Positions 33,880-44,024 of a stretch of 64,000 bases of DNA are shown here, piece after piece; the first letter of the stretch is position 1, and the number at the start of each line of letters is the position of its first letter. The notes beneath the pieces were generated by a model. The model ran no database searches. It saw nothing but the letters and a program-made list of their open reading frames with translations, and was not told the origin of the DNA. The position numbers and the translations under genes are program-made. The stretch comes from Acanthosepion pharaonis (lineage: Eukaryota > Mollusca > Cephalopoda > Sepiida > Sepiidae): assembly GCA_903632075.3 (NCBI GenBank), contig CAHIKZ030000835.1:1717501-1781500 (forward strand). Direction: 5' to 3'.

Positions 33880-34139
33880 TATATTTTTGATTTGCCGATA
33901 ATCAAATCAATCTCGAAAAAAAAAAAAAAAAGGTTTTTAAAAAAGAAAGAGCTAGAAACATTAAAGTCTGTCGGAAAAAATCGCACAGATACAGGTTTGA
34001 AGCCCAATGAAAAAAAACCGACACAAGTAAACAACTAACCAAAGTGCTCAATACAACCGTAGAGCAGACCTAGATAAACCTAGTGAGCCAGACAAACCTA
34101 CCCAGGTTTCACCTAAGCGGATCGTCAGGGAAAGCTGAC

Positions 34140-34145
<6 letters not shown>
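33880..34145 (-). mobile_element. Penelope-like element tail with hammerhead-like fold
   Basis: On the minus strand: GTGAGTCAG, CCCTGACGATCC, GCTTAGGTGAAACCTGG, then AGGTTTGTCTGGCTCAC. Stem III ACCT/AGGT closes a 4-base loop. A distal stem I GTGAGTCAG/CTGGCTCAC has one G-U pair. The upstream side abuts a (TA)n tract at 34145-34194. Confidence 0.5.

Positions 34146-34194
<49 letters not shown>
34145..34194. repeat. (TA)n microsatellite
   Basis: TA tract. Confidence 0.95.
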
Positions 34195-34198
<4 letters not shown>

Positions 34199-34615
34199 AT
34201 TTGAGCAGCAATCCCTCCTTTAAATAAATTTTGTCAAAGACGACTTTTTTTTTTTTTTGTGTTCGTACATGTGTTTCCTTTTCTGGCCACAAATTGTGTA
34301 AAAACTATCCTAAAAGTTCTGCATATCCACGGGTTTTACGTATTGTATTAATCATTACCAAGGGCGATTTTATTTTTATTTATATTTTTTTGTTATAGTA
34401 ATGTTTTATTTTGCAAACACGGTCAGCACATAGTGGCGGTGTTCATAGTTAATGTTACTGAGTGTTGGCTTTTGCTTTTTTTATTATTAGTGCTTTCATA
34501 ATTTTAAATCATTTTTAACATGTAGATGTGGTGATTATAAGTGTCTTTTCTCATGGATTGTTGTGGATGGTGTTTAGAAAATAAAACGTTCCTATAAATT
34601 CAGACACATAAAAAT
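34195..34615. other. no recognised feature
   Basis: T-rich sequence; nothing identified. Confidence 0.4.
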
Positions 34616-34619
34616 CGTC

Positions 34620-34780
34620 CTTGATTATGGCTAAAAGAAGAGCCGAAAGCGTTCGGATATGCAGAAAGCTTTGGACAATTTTTACACACTTTGCAAAGAA
34701 AAGAAAACACTTGTCCGAACACAAGAAAAAAATAAATAAAATGTTTAATCGCAGTACCTTGTCAGTCGTCTTTAAAGAAA

Positions 34781-34800
<20 letters not shown>
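34620..34800 (+). mobile_element. repeat tail, GCCGAAAGCG family
   Basis: AGAGCCGAAAGCGTTCGGAT, then an A-rich stretch and CTTGTCAGTCGTCTTTAAAG leading into (TA)n. Relatives lie at 40735-40860 and 50935-51088, each ending in (TA)n. Penelope-like origin is likely but unproven. Confidence 0.45.

Positions 34801-34863
<63 letters not shown>
34783..34863. repeat. (TA)n and (GATA)n microsatellite
   Basis: (TA)n about 34783-34816 followed by about 11 GATA units to 34863. Confidence 0.95.
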
Positions 34864-34864
<1 letters not shown>

Positions 34865-34938
34865 TCATTATTATAATAGTGAAAATACACACTTAAAATA
34901 CCATCGTGATATTTATTTCGTCAGAATCGACTGAATCT

Positions 34939-34940
<2 letters not shown>

Positions 34941-34993
<53 letters not shown>

Positions 34994-35032
34994 AAAATAG
35001 AGAGAGACAGAGAGACAGAGAGAGAGAGAGAG
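34941..35032. repeat. (TA)n(TG)n and (AG)n microsatellites
   Basis: (TA)n to about 34983, a short (TG)n, then GAGA/CAGA units to about 35032. Confidence 0.9.
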
Positions 35033-35039
35033 TAGGTTG

Positions 35040-35605
35040 CAGAATAATATCCGGGCAAATCGATGAGATGAATTGGGGAAAAAATGGTAGCTGCGTAAAA
35101 AAATTAGTCTTGGGGATAGGAAAACGCTCAAAGTCGTTCTTTTACTAAATTAACGGTAGTTCTATTTTCGATCTACGCTATTTCGGCTTACAAACATTTT
35201 CAAGCTTTACTTTCGGATAACGAAGGAAATTCGTATCTAAAATCATTAATGTCTCAACTAAAGAAAAAGATACCGAGGAAGAAAGAAAAAAGAAAAAAGA
35301 AAACTCCGTTCTCCTGCCATAAACATAGATAAAAGATCAATAGGAATTTAAAATTAATAAGATGCTCATTGTGACTGTCCCCGGCTGGAGGCAATATGTT
35401 GGACAAAAACCACATCTCATTCTTCTGTTGAACTTTGATTTTTGTTAAAGAGTGTCACTTCCACAAACGCACTGACTCATCTTGCGGCAACGTGAAAAGA
35501 AAAGACAGATTATTAGGGTTACAATGCAACAAGTAACACTTTTCTGATTTAGTCAACTATTTTCTCAGTTGGGGATGATTAGACAGAAATTGAAAAATAC
35601 AAACA
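35040..35605. other. no recognised feature
   Basis: Mixed-composition, largely unique sequence; nothing identified. Confidence 0.4.
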
Positions 35606-35608
35606 AAT

Positions 35609-36089
<481 letters not shown>

Positions 36090-36091
<2 letters not shown>

Positions 36092-36230
36092 TTTTTATAA
36101 AAAATTATAACATAAGTATGTTATAAAATCACTACAAAAATAGCCATTTTGTTTCAACACACTCTGTGTCTTATCAAGTGATGATGTTGAAAAGAAAATA
36201 AATGGTTTTAAAAGTTTCAGATTAATTAAC
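36090..36230 (-). mobile_element. possible Penelope-like tail
   Basis: Minus strand: CACTTGATAAGACACAGAGT, then GTTGAAACAAAATGGC and TTTTGTAGTGATTTTATAAC. This has the general form of the tails at 31680 and 39013, though the core is changed. It ends in a (TA)n tract. Confidence 0.4.
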
Positions 36231-36234
36231 GATC

Positions 36235-36750
36235 CTACACTGGGGAAACATTGTTACAAAAGCTAGAATAACCAATCAAAAACGAAGTATAGAAAGATTC
36301 AAAAGCTTGACAACGAAATCCTGCTATAATAGCTATTCAGATCTTTAAATACGTGTAATATTAAAAATAATTTATACTAACTAATAATTATAAATTTATA
36401 TGATAAAATTTAATATTAAAATTAAAAACTGGCAATTTTAAAATCCAAATTTAATCACTATTAAGTTTAAAAACTACAAAATTATTGAGAAAAGAAAAAA
36501 TATATATGTTTATTCAATTCATTTCTTCATTGAAATTACGTTCGACAAGACAAGACGCTACAATACATCCGGTCATTTGATAATACATGTATATATATTT
36601 TTTTTCTTTTTCCCTTTCTTTTCCGTTTTTATTTTAAAGTTTGTGAATATGGTCTTAAACTCACGCGTGACACAACTAAAACAAAATATATATATATATT
36701 TCTGTATAACACGTTTTCAATAATTTATTCATTATATATATACACTAACA
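36235..36750. other. no recognised feature
   Basis: Very AT-rich; nothing identified. Confidence 0.4.
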
Positions 36751-36752
36751 TC

Positions 36753-37126
36753 CATATATAGGGTGACCCATAAAACGGGAACTTTTTAACAATCCAATAA
36801 AACCAAGTGTGATGGAAGAAAAATATTTTATTCATAGTAATTGAAACCTTCAAACATGCCATTTAAGAAACAATGATGGAATTTTCATCTTTTTAAAATT
36901 ACGTCCTGTAGATGGCGTCCTCCTGTACGAATGCATTCTTGAAATCTGCTGTTGAGATTCCTCATTGACTGCTGCAACATCTCAGCTGGGATACTGTGAA
37001 TTTCATCTTGAATTCTAAATGGCGAAATGTTTACTTGCTCAAGGTCACTGTCTCGCAGTGTTGCTACTTGATCATGTCTGGCAATACGAACTTCAAAATT
37101 CACATTTTTGGGGGTAACCCTGTATA
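36753..37126 (-). mobile_element. short mariner/Tc-type element with both terminal repeats
   Basis: Left end CATATATAGGGTGACCCATA and right end (reverse complement) CATATACAGGGTTACCCCCA match over about 23 bp with about 5 differences. Only the C-terminal part of a transposase lies between them: minus-strand RHDQVATLRDSDLEQVNISP, then LNSRFQECIRTGGRHLQDVI. It is a deletion derivative of about 374 bp lacking the catalytic region. Confidence 0.75.
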
Positions 37127-37155
37127 TGCTTATATTTTTATATTCACACACAACC

Positions 37156-37268
<113 letters not shown>

Positions 37269-37289
37269 AAAGAAAGAATAGTAAGATAT

Positions 37290-37440
37290 ATAATCCGGTG
37301 TTCTTATAGGTATTTTTATTTTTACAAAATAGTGCTCGATGTAAATTTACAGAGCATTAATATTATAAATTAATTGATTTAAAATATGTTTTTTCCGCTA
37401 CACAGTTCTAACCATGTTTCAAAAATGGAAGCTAAAAGCC
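37290..37440. mobile_element. diverged relative of the 49.85-50.1 kb repeat
   Basis: Shares TAGTGCTCGATG, AGAGCAT, TTAAAATATG, CGCTACA and CATGTTTCAAA in the same order as 49905-49995. Confidence 0.5.
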
Positions 37441-38055
37441 CCGAATTTAATTTTGCAATTAAATTAAAGACATTAGTTCCATTTCATCCTCAAGCGAATT
37501 TTGGAGTAACTTTTAAAATTACTGGGTTTTAAAGATACAGCCAAAATCACGTTTCCATGGTTACAGATAAATCTACTTCAACTGGACAAGGGGTTTCTGG
37601 GTTTTCCTTATGTCTGTATCATTGTATCGGTTATTAGCTACATTTTGGTAAGGTGTAGGGGTGTATTTTTCAATGAAAACTGACATCCGTTGAATGCATG
37701 TCGTCTGGATTTTTTTAAAATTTATTGTTAACGGCAAAAAAATTCTTACAGCATTTTTTTTCTATTTGTAAATTTAAAGATTTTCGCGGGTGTTCAGATT
37801 AGAATACTTTTTATTTAACTACGATTTGAAATATTCTCATTTTTAATTTTTCTTATACTATATTTTTTTTAAGAACAGTTAATTGTATTAGAATCCCTTA
37901 TAGTATGTAGGATTATTTTTACATCAAGTATAAGTATGTATATTAGGTTACATTTTTTTTTTAATATTATTTAAGTAAAATTTATGACAATGACGTCAAA
38001 AATAGTTACTTAATTTCACTGATTTAGTAAACTTTTATTTTTTTTATATATATAA
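37440..38055. other. no recognised feature
   Basis: AT-rich; nothing identified. Confidence 0.4.
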
Positions 38056-38059
38056 ACCT

Positions 38060-38625
38060 AGTAATATATTGTTTCTCATCTAAGTACAAAGGACATGGGT
38101 CTTTCAAAAGCCGTTAATTATTTTTGATAGTTCCTTACAAGATCACAGCACACGCTGGTATTTTGTTCCATTCTTCCTTGGCAATACCTTCTATTCCTTC
38201 CAAATTCGCTTTTATCTTTTTTTCTTCAAATATACCCTTAAATTTTCAATAGTGTTTACCTCAGAACTTTGTGCAGGGTACGCCAATACCTTAATTTTGC
38301 TGTCATCTAAGTATATTGCATCAATTCATGCCGTGTGCTTCGGTTCATTGTCATATTGGAACGTCCAGTGATGCCCCCAAATTATTTTTTTAAAATACTG
38401 CTCTTTATCCATGATACCCTGTATTCTCAGTAATTCTCTTGTTCCAGAAGTAGCAAAACATCCCCAGAGCAGAATCCTCCTCTCACCGTGTTTAATTGTA
38501 GGCAGACTTTTTTTTTTGGTTTGTGAACGTCATTCAATTTCCTCAATAACGGAATTTCATGTGGTCAAATAATTCTAGTTTGGTTTCATCTGGCCATAAA
38601 ACAGATATCCAATATTTACTCATCA
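38060..38625 (-). mobile_element. Tc1-type transposon remnant (catalytic half)
   Basis: Minus strand, in order: WPDETKLELF with the first catalytic Asp (near 38590), LPTIKHGERRILLWGCF, FQYDNEPKHTA with the second (near 38350), and YPAQSSEVNTIENLK with the third catalytic acid, Glu (near 38250). The triad is recognisable but stops and frame breaks separate the blocks, and the DNA-binding N-terminus is missing. Confidence 0.8.
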
Positions 38626-38631
38626 GATTTT

Positions 38632-38634
<3 letters not shown>

Positions 38635-38681
<47 letters not shown>
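38635..38681. repeat. (TA)n microsatellite
   Basis: TA tract directly adjoining the Tc1 remnant, possibly at its truncation point. Confidence 0.95.
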
Positions 38682-38684
<3 letters not shown>

Positions 38685-38939
38685 GCGGATTTATGAAGCA
38701 GGCATAATATCCATCTCACGCACGGTGAATACTAGACCTGGCTTCTTTAGTATTTCCCCTTTTCTAGCGAGATTAATGCTCGACAAGCGTACACATAAAT
38801 TTTAGATCAAAATAGAATTCTTTTCATTTTTCATTCAAAATACTCAAATTTTAGGAATACGTTTTCACAGCGTCGCCCACGTGACGACAACGTGACCATG
38901 TTTTAAATGGAGCGCTGATCTTATAAAACTTTCAGTTAT

Positions 38940-39075
38940 CTCTTTGGATAAGTCTTGTTCTTATGTACATCGTCTTTGTCATGTTGTATTGATAATGTTA
39001 TAATTTATGAATATGTCCTGAAGATGGTTTATTAGACCGAAACGTCCGACGTTGACATATTAACATTAAAACAGC
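38940..39075 (+). mobile_element. Penelope-like element tail with hammerhead-like fold
   Basis: AATATGTCCTGAAGATGG, TTATTAGACCGAAACGTCCG, then ACGTTGACATATT. Stem I AATATGTC/GACATATT is a perfect 8-bp match placed exactly as in a type I hammerhead. Stem III is ACGT-CCG-ACGT. Stem II is only GGT/ACC with one extra U before it. Confidence 0.6.
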
Positions 39076-39123
39076 ATAACTGTATATAAGGATTTTTGTT
39101 TTGTTTTTCCGTATATATTTTTC

Positions 39124-39126
<3 letters not shown>

Positions 39127-39216
<90 letters not shown>
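39127..39216. repeat. (TA)n(TG)n microsatellite
   Basis: (TA)n to 39167, (TG)n to 39216. Confidence 0.95.
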
Positions 39217-39220
<4 letters not shown>

Positions 39221-39382
39221 GGCAGGTGAAAGAAATTCGATCGATAAAAATCACAAAGATAATAATATTGATAATAAAACTAATAATATTTATTGTATAT
39301 GTTGTGGTGTCCTCCCCCTAAAGGGTCTATATTGGACTCTTCCGACTACTATAAGATTAGTTGGAGAGAAAGCCTTGGAGGA

Positions 39383-39770
39383 ACAGTCGCATAGATTGTT
39401 CAACTGTCGAACTCGGACGAAGTTTTGCCGTAGGGTAAAGTTTTGTCAGGTGTGGTAGACAGGCCCTGAACACGTCTAGGCAGGTTCAAAGGGAATATTT
39501 TTGGACGAGCCTACGGGCTCGGAGAAACCCACGTTAAACTCGGCCTTGTGCCACATACATTCCTTGTTGGGGGACTGTTAAATATAACAATCGCATAGAT
39601 TGTTCAACTGTCAAACTCTCGAGGAAATCGGACGATGCTTTGCCCCAGGGCAAAGTTTCGTCCGGGGAGGTAGACAGGCCCTGAACCCGTTTAAACTCGG
39701 CCTTATGCCACCTACATTCATTGTGGGAGGACTGTTAAATATAACAGTCAAATAGATTGAACGCTGGGTT
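39383..39770 (+). repeat. tandem pair of a GC-richer unclassified repeat
   Basis: Two units (about 39383-39587 and 39588-39760) share TCGCATAGATTGTTCAACTG, AGACAGGCCCTGAAC.CGT, AAACTCGGCCTTGTGCCAC-like and GGACTGTTAAATATAACA. A third, minus-strand relative lies at 55960-56190. No coding potential is recognised. Confidence 0.65.
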
Positions 39771-39936
39771 AGCCGACACACGCTTGCTCGTCATGTAATA
39801 CTCTTCTGTTGTACTTATTGTTTAATTTATGATATATCTGCAACATTTGTTTTGTTATTTATTTAACCATTTACTTGGTCACAACAATATATTAGTACGC
39901 CTTTTGTCAAAATGGAAGTCATGGCATGCAGAAAGA

Positions 39937-40263
39937 TGTTAGACATTTTCATGACGGTCGTCCTCGAGTATAGAATCCAGAGGTTGGCAGTGGACAGTGG
40001 ACAGTAGGAAAGCGTACTTTAGGTTCGCAGTGAATATCGCAGCAAAGTAGCAGAGCGTAGTTCTTCCGTCTGTCATGTTCGCTTGAGAAGTTGGCTCTGG
40101 TCATTCCGGTAGGAAAACAAAGATGGTCGCCTTTATACACAACGGATACAGTGTTGTGCGGCTTCTGATTGGTCCACCTTCTATTTATAGACTATAAAGG
40201 GAATTAAGTCATTTTGACTAGCTCACTAGTTACATACACATATATACCCCAAAAATCGTAACA
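39937..40263 (-). mobile_element. solo LTR, 327 bp, copy 1
   Basis: Bounded by TGTTAGAC and CGTAACA with the TG...CA hallmark, and flanked by a perfect 5-bp target duplication AAAGA (39932-39936 and 40264-40268). Its partner at 41780-42103 has different flanks, so both are independent solo LTRs and not one element's pair. Minus orientation is suggested by a TATA-like TATAAAGGCG-type sequence on that strand. Confidence 0.85.
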
Positions 40264-40309
40264 AAAGATAGCTTATTTTATGTGATTAAACTTACGATGT
40301 TTAATCTGT

Positions 40310-40375
40310 GGGAAAGAAGTTGTAGGGTAGAAAATAATTCATCGTTCACAAAGTCTCGGAGACGCTGTTGAACTC
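40310..40375 (-). mobile_element. Jockey-like LINE fragment
   Basis: AGAAAATAATTCATCGTTCAC on plus matches GGAAAATAATTTGTCACCCAC at 21680 and the equivalent bases at 2795. Confidence 0.45.
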
Positions 40376-40390
40376 TATCCAATCAGGCAA

Positions 40391-40856
40391 GTGCAGAATG
40401 GGCAGCTCGAACCCAGATATGACAGCAATACTCCATTTTTGGTCTCATATGTCTCCTGTAAAGCAGGAATTATTCATGCTGACAGTGAACATCTCGCTGC
40501 GAGAGAGGCCCTGTATATAAAACATCTTGATCCCATTATCAATCTCACCTTCTTCAACAGTGGTAAGGATGTGTTGAAAGCTTTTAGAAACAATAAAAGG
40601 GCACTTAACTGAATTCCAGCCATGCGAAGCACGAAATAAAATTTTGTACTAGGATTCGAAACAACAGAAAACATATCTTATACAGTCAAACATGAAGAGA
40701 AATTAACAACACCCACAGACAAACCCCCTTGAAAACGGCTTAAAAAGTGGCCGAAAGCGCTTGGGATAAGATAAAAAGATGGTAGAAGACGTCAGGTACT
40801 TTCTGGAGTGTTAAAAGAGGTTGATCTTTCCATCATTATTTCAATGGATATTTGAG

Positions 40857-40860
<4 letters not shown>
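40391..40860 (+). mobile_element. probable Penelope-like element 3' end
   Basis: A 73-codon frame (40391-40612) contains AAREALYIKHLDPIINL, resembling the end of the GIY-YIG endonuclease domain of Penelope-like elements. It is followed by CTTGAAAACGGC, GTGGCCGAAAGCGCTTGGGA and a (TA)n tract at 40860-40896. The family match is by motif only. Confidence 0.5.
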
Positions 40861-40898
<38 letters not shown>

Positions 40899-41054
40899 AG
40901 GACAAGAGTGTCCTTTAAGTCCAATAGACGTTCAAAACAGGGAACCTCGCTGAGTTTGCCCTCATCCACTTTAACGGTAGAATACTCAGGGTCCGATAGT
41001 TGAAGAGCAAATGATACTCACTTACAAGCCAGTTTTTTCCCCAAGAACTCCTAC

Positions 41055-41275
41055 TAGAGATAATGAAGGAAAGCGAGAAGAAAGGACTAAACACCAATTG
41101 CAATAAGACTGAATACACGGTTGTTAACAAAAGGAACAGTCCAACTTATAAATTACAGATTGGAGATAGAAAAATCAAACAAACTCAACAAAATGTTAAA
41201 ACTGTGTTTTAACAGAGGGCGGAAAGTGTGATACTAAAATCCGAAGGCGAAATCGCATAGCCAAAAATGCTTTAC
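41055..41275 (+). mobile_element. RTE-type LINE fragment
   Basis: ESEKKGLNTNCNKTEYTVVN, then YKLQIGDRKIKQTQ, is the RT end of the RTE family (compare 17560-17680). Confidence 0.6.
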
Positions 41276-41289
41276 AACTATGGCGACTT

Positions 41290-41775
41290 TATTACGCACA
41301 GTTGGCTGTGCTGCATGTACCTGTTATACCTTAATCAGAAGGGGTGGTATATTGGAATTCGAATATTTGCACGCAGTCTTATTTAATAATAATAATAATA
41401 ATTATTATTATTATATCTTTCTTAATGAGGGAGAGTTGTAGTAGAGCATCATAGCCAGTTGCCGCATTTTTTTTAAGTTTGAAGAAGGATAAGGCGCCCA
41501 AGGCGACTTGGGAGACACATCTAGATAGTTATAGACACCCTCAATCAAAGACCGTCTGAGTGGATTTCTCCACACCTTCCTAGCTTTTGTAGTTCTAAGC
41601 AATGTTTGTTCCTTTTGTATCCCTTCTAATTTCCTTTCTGCTAACGATACTGTCAGCTATATACAATCGCTTTCTCATATCATTGGCTAAAAATGGCTTT
41701 GAGCGAGTGAAGCCTGACGATCTTGGCGAAGACAGTTCTTCGAATCTTGTTGATCGACGCTACTGAATCACAAAC
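41290..41775. other. unassigned stretch
   Basis: Contains a short AAT/ATT palindromic microsatellite (41387-41413) and a 63-codon minus frame at 41411-41602 that I cannot assign. Confidence 0.35.
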
Positions 41776-41779
41776 TATC

Positions 41780-42103
41780 TGTTATACATCATGACGGTCG
41801 TCTTCGAGTATAGAATCCAGAGGTTAGCAGTGAATATTTCGGAGACAGTAGGAAAGCGTAGTTCAGGTTAGCAGTGGATATCGCAGCAAAGTAGCAGAGC
41901 GTAGTACTTCCTTCTGTTCATCTTCGCCTGACAAGTTGGCACTGGTCATTCGGGTAGGAAAACAAAAATGGCCGCCTTTATACACGACGGGCTGAATGTT
42001 CCACGTCTTCTGATTGGTTAACCTTCTATTGGTGGACTATAAAGTGAGTCAAGGCATTTGGACTAACTCACTTGTTACATAATGTATACAAAAAACTGCA
42101 ACA
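41780..42103 (-). mobile_element. solo LTR, 324 bp, copy 2
   Basis: Bounded by TGTTATAC and CTGCAACA, flanked by CTATC (41775-41779) and CTAAC (42104-42108), a 5-bp duplication with one change. Same family as 39937-40263, sharing ATGACGGTCGTC, GAGTATAGAATCCAGAGGTT and ATCGCAGCAAAGTAGCAGAG. Confidence 0.85.
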
Positions 42104-42229
42104 CTAACTGTATGTGATTATCGGCCCTTATAAGACGTGATGTCATGATACGTGCTTTGGGCTTCGTAGGTTTGTACCCCGGCGTCTGTATGTGGGCCCA
42201 GTTTACATTCCTACTCTATCATTTGAACG

Positions 42230-42560
42230 GGAATAGTGATTTAGCCCTTGTTTCTTGTTTAGGATTGGGTTTCCGGTTCGTTCTAAATTCTAATTCAGCT
42301 CTATACTCCAAACTTCTTCGACGAAACTCTGAAATTTTATTTACTATTTATTTATTTTTCCTCAGTAGCAGTAGATAGGTTCGCCTATCACACGGTTCAC
42401 ACTATTCCCAGGTCTTTTGAGCGGGAATAGTGGTTTATCCCTTGTTTTCGGTTTAGCATTGGGAAATCTCAAGTCTTTTTCATTCTCTTTCACTCTCAGT
42501 AGCCCAATTGCATCTTAGTGGGATTATCGCCTTGTTTGTGGTGAATTGATTAAAAAAGGA
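42230..42560 (+). mobile_element. two LINE 3' ends in tandem
   Basis: GAACGGGAATAGTGATTTAG... at about 42228 (truncated) and GAGCGGGAATAGTGGTTTAT at 42418, each followed by the CTTGTTT and GGTTTAG.ATTGGG landmarks. The second runs to GTGGTGAATTGATTAAAAAA. Confidence 0.65.
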
Positions 42561-42599
42561 AATAGAAAAGATGGCTAAGTCTGCAACGAGGAAATTTGG

Positions 42600-43195
42600 T
42601 TCACTGCTTCGAGATAGACAATTCTTCTCTCCATAATCTAACTTATATATTTATAAGACTACCATTTTTCCTTGCTTTGAATATTGCTGCTATATCTGGC
42701 CTGGTGATCCTGCTATATATTTACAGATTCTTGATAAAATCCAAGCAAGAATATGCAACGTTATTGGTCCTGACCTGACATCTCGACTTCAGTGTCTTTC
42801 CCACTGCCGAAACCTAGCTTCCTTGTACATTTTCTATAAATTTCATGATAATTGTTCTGATGAACTTTCCTCCATAGACTTTAGGAATTTAAGCGCATTA
42901 CTAGATTGCCAGTTAGGTCTCATCATTTTACAATTGAAATGGCTAGATATAAGTTTTATGCTGTCAGTTTTTTTTCTGTAGGAAATGTTCTTGTGGAACG
43001 TTCTTCCGGCTTCTTGCTTCCCTGTCAACTTTGTTCTACAAAAATTCAAATGCAATGTCAATCGTTATATTTTGCCTTCTTAATTCTTGTTGTTTTGTTA
43101 TCTCTTTAATAGTATATTTGTCTCATATTTTCTAACGCTCAGTGACACATTGCGTCTTAGTGGCTTTATTGTCCCAGGGAAATGATTAAAAAAAA
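42600..43195 (+). mobile_element. Jockey-like LINE, C-terminus and 3' UTR
   Basis: AAISGLVILLYIYRFLIKSK, then EFKRITRLPVRSHHFTIEMA with frame changes, then the tail TGCGTCTTAGTGGCTTTATT and AAATGATTAAAAAAA. A dead copy but one of the longer ones. Confidence 0.7.
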
Positions 43196-43399
43196 GATAT
43201 TTTTATATGCTGTCAAAAAGATATATATTTGTTCTCACCCACTTTTCGTCAGAATTTTCAACCCTTTGCAGAAGTCATATATTTCGCAGAATATACATAT
43301 TCTGACTAACCGTGTAAAAGCATGTCATAGAAACCAATGTAGTTTCATCATTTCGACTAGATTCGTGGATTCAGCTTTCGTCCTAATCAGGTATAGATG

Positions 43400-43780
43400 C
43401 AAGATACTATGACACGGTAAGCCGCAGGTGTTTACTCCTACTGACGAATCTTTTGCAATCGATATACGAAACATCGACACAGCGGTGTTTGTAATGTGGG
43501 AAGATCGATTTGATTTTCAGCGCGGTGCCTTTGCTGATGAAGTGATTGCAATCAATGAGTCCTTCGCGTTCCCAGTTCACCAAAAGCCGCGTCCTGACAT
43601 CCATATCGATTCTTACGTCGCCTGTTGACGTGGGCGACGACTTGGAAATTTCAGTCAGCTGCAAGTCGGAGGAATTAACTCGACATATTATCTCATCATT
43701 TTTTCGAAATCTGGACAATATTGTCGAGTTCTGATCGGGAAAATAACTGATTTCGTCCGGGAGATTTTAAGTTATCCGCT
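43400..43780. other. unassigned higher-complexity island
   Basis: Open frames on both strands (minus 43407-43718, 103 codons; plus 43428-43628, 66 codons, overlapping plus 43546-43734). The plus reading contains DTAVFVMWEDRFDFQRGAFA and looks less compositionally biased than the surroundings, but I recognise no domain or splice structure. Could be a decayed coding exon or a transposon piece. Confidence 0.25.
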
Positions 43781-43887
43781 TGGCAAATAATGTTAAACCT
43801 TTGTCACCATATCATCCGCCGTGTACGCGATTTTCGGCGGATTTCCCTCCCCTATCAACTATCGCCTATTTTTCACTGACTTCAAGA

Positions 43888-44010
43888 ATCTTCTTCTTCT
43901 TCTTCTTCTTCTTCTTCTTCTTCTTCTTCTTCTATGCATCGTATCCCTTCAGAACGTTGGCGATCATAGATCACCATATTATCCTATCCTTAACTCTTTT
44001 AATATTTTTT
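43888..44010 (-). mobile_element. RTE-type LINE 3' end with (AAG)n tail
   Basis: On the minus strand the coding end (GATCGCCAACGTTCTGAAGG, then a stop after GATGCATAG) runs straight into (AAG)n, seen on plus as (CTT)n at 43888-43933. This identifies the trinucleotide tract as the LINE's own tail. Confidence 0.7.
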
Positions 44011-44024
44011 TTTGTTTTATATTC

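Noticed and set aside
39937..42103. One LTR retrotransposon with paired LTRs and a 1.5-kb interior
   Set aside because: Each LTR carries its own target duplication and the interior holds Penelope-like and RTE fragments, not gag-pol.
43440..43490. CTGACGA ... CGAAACATCG as a further hammerhead-like tail
   Set aside because: Core-like bases are present but stem I bases do not pair and stem III is forced; kept only as an unassigned island.
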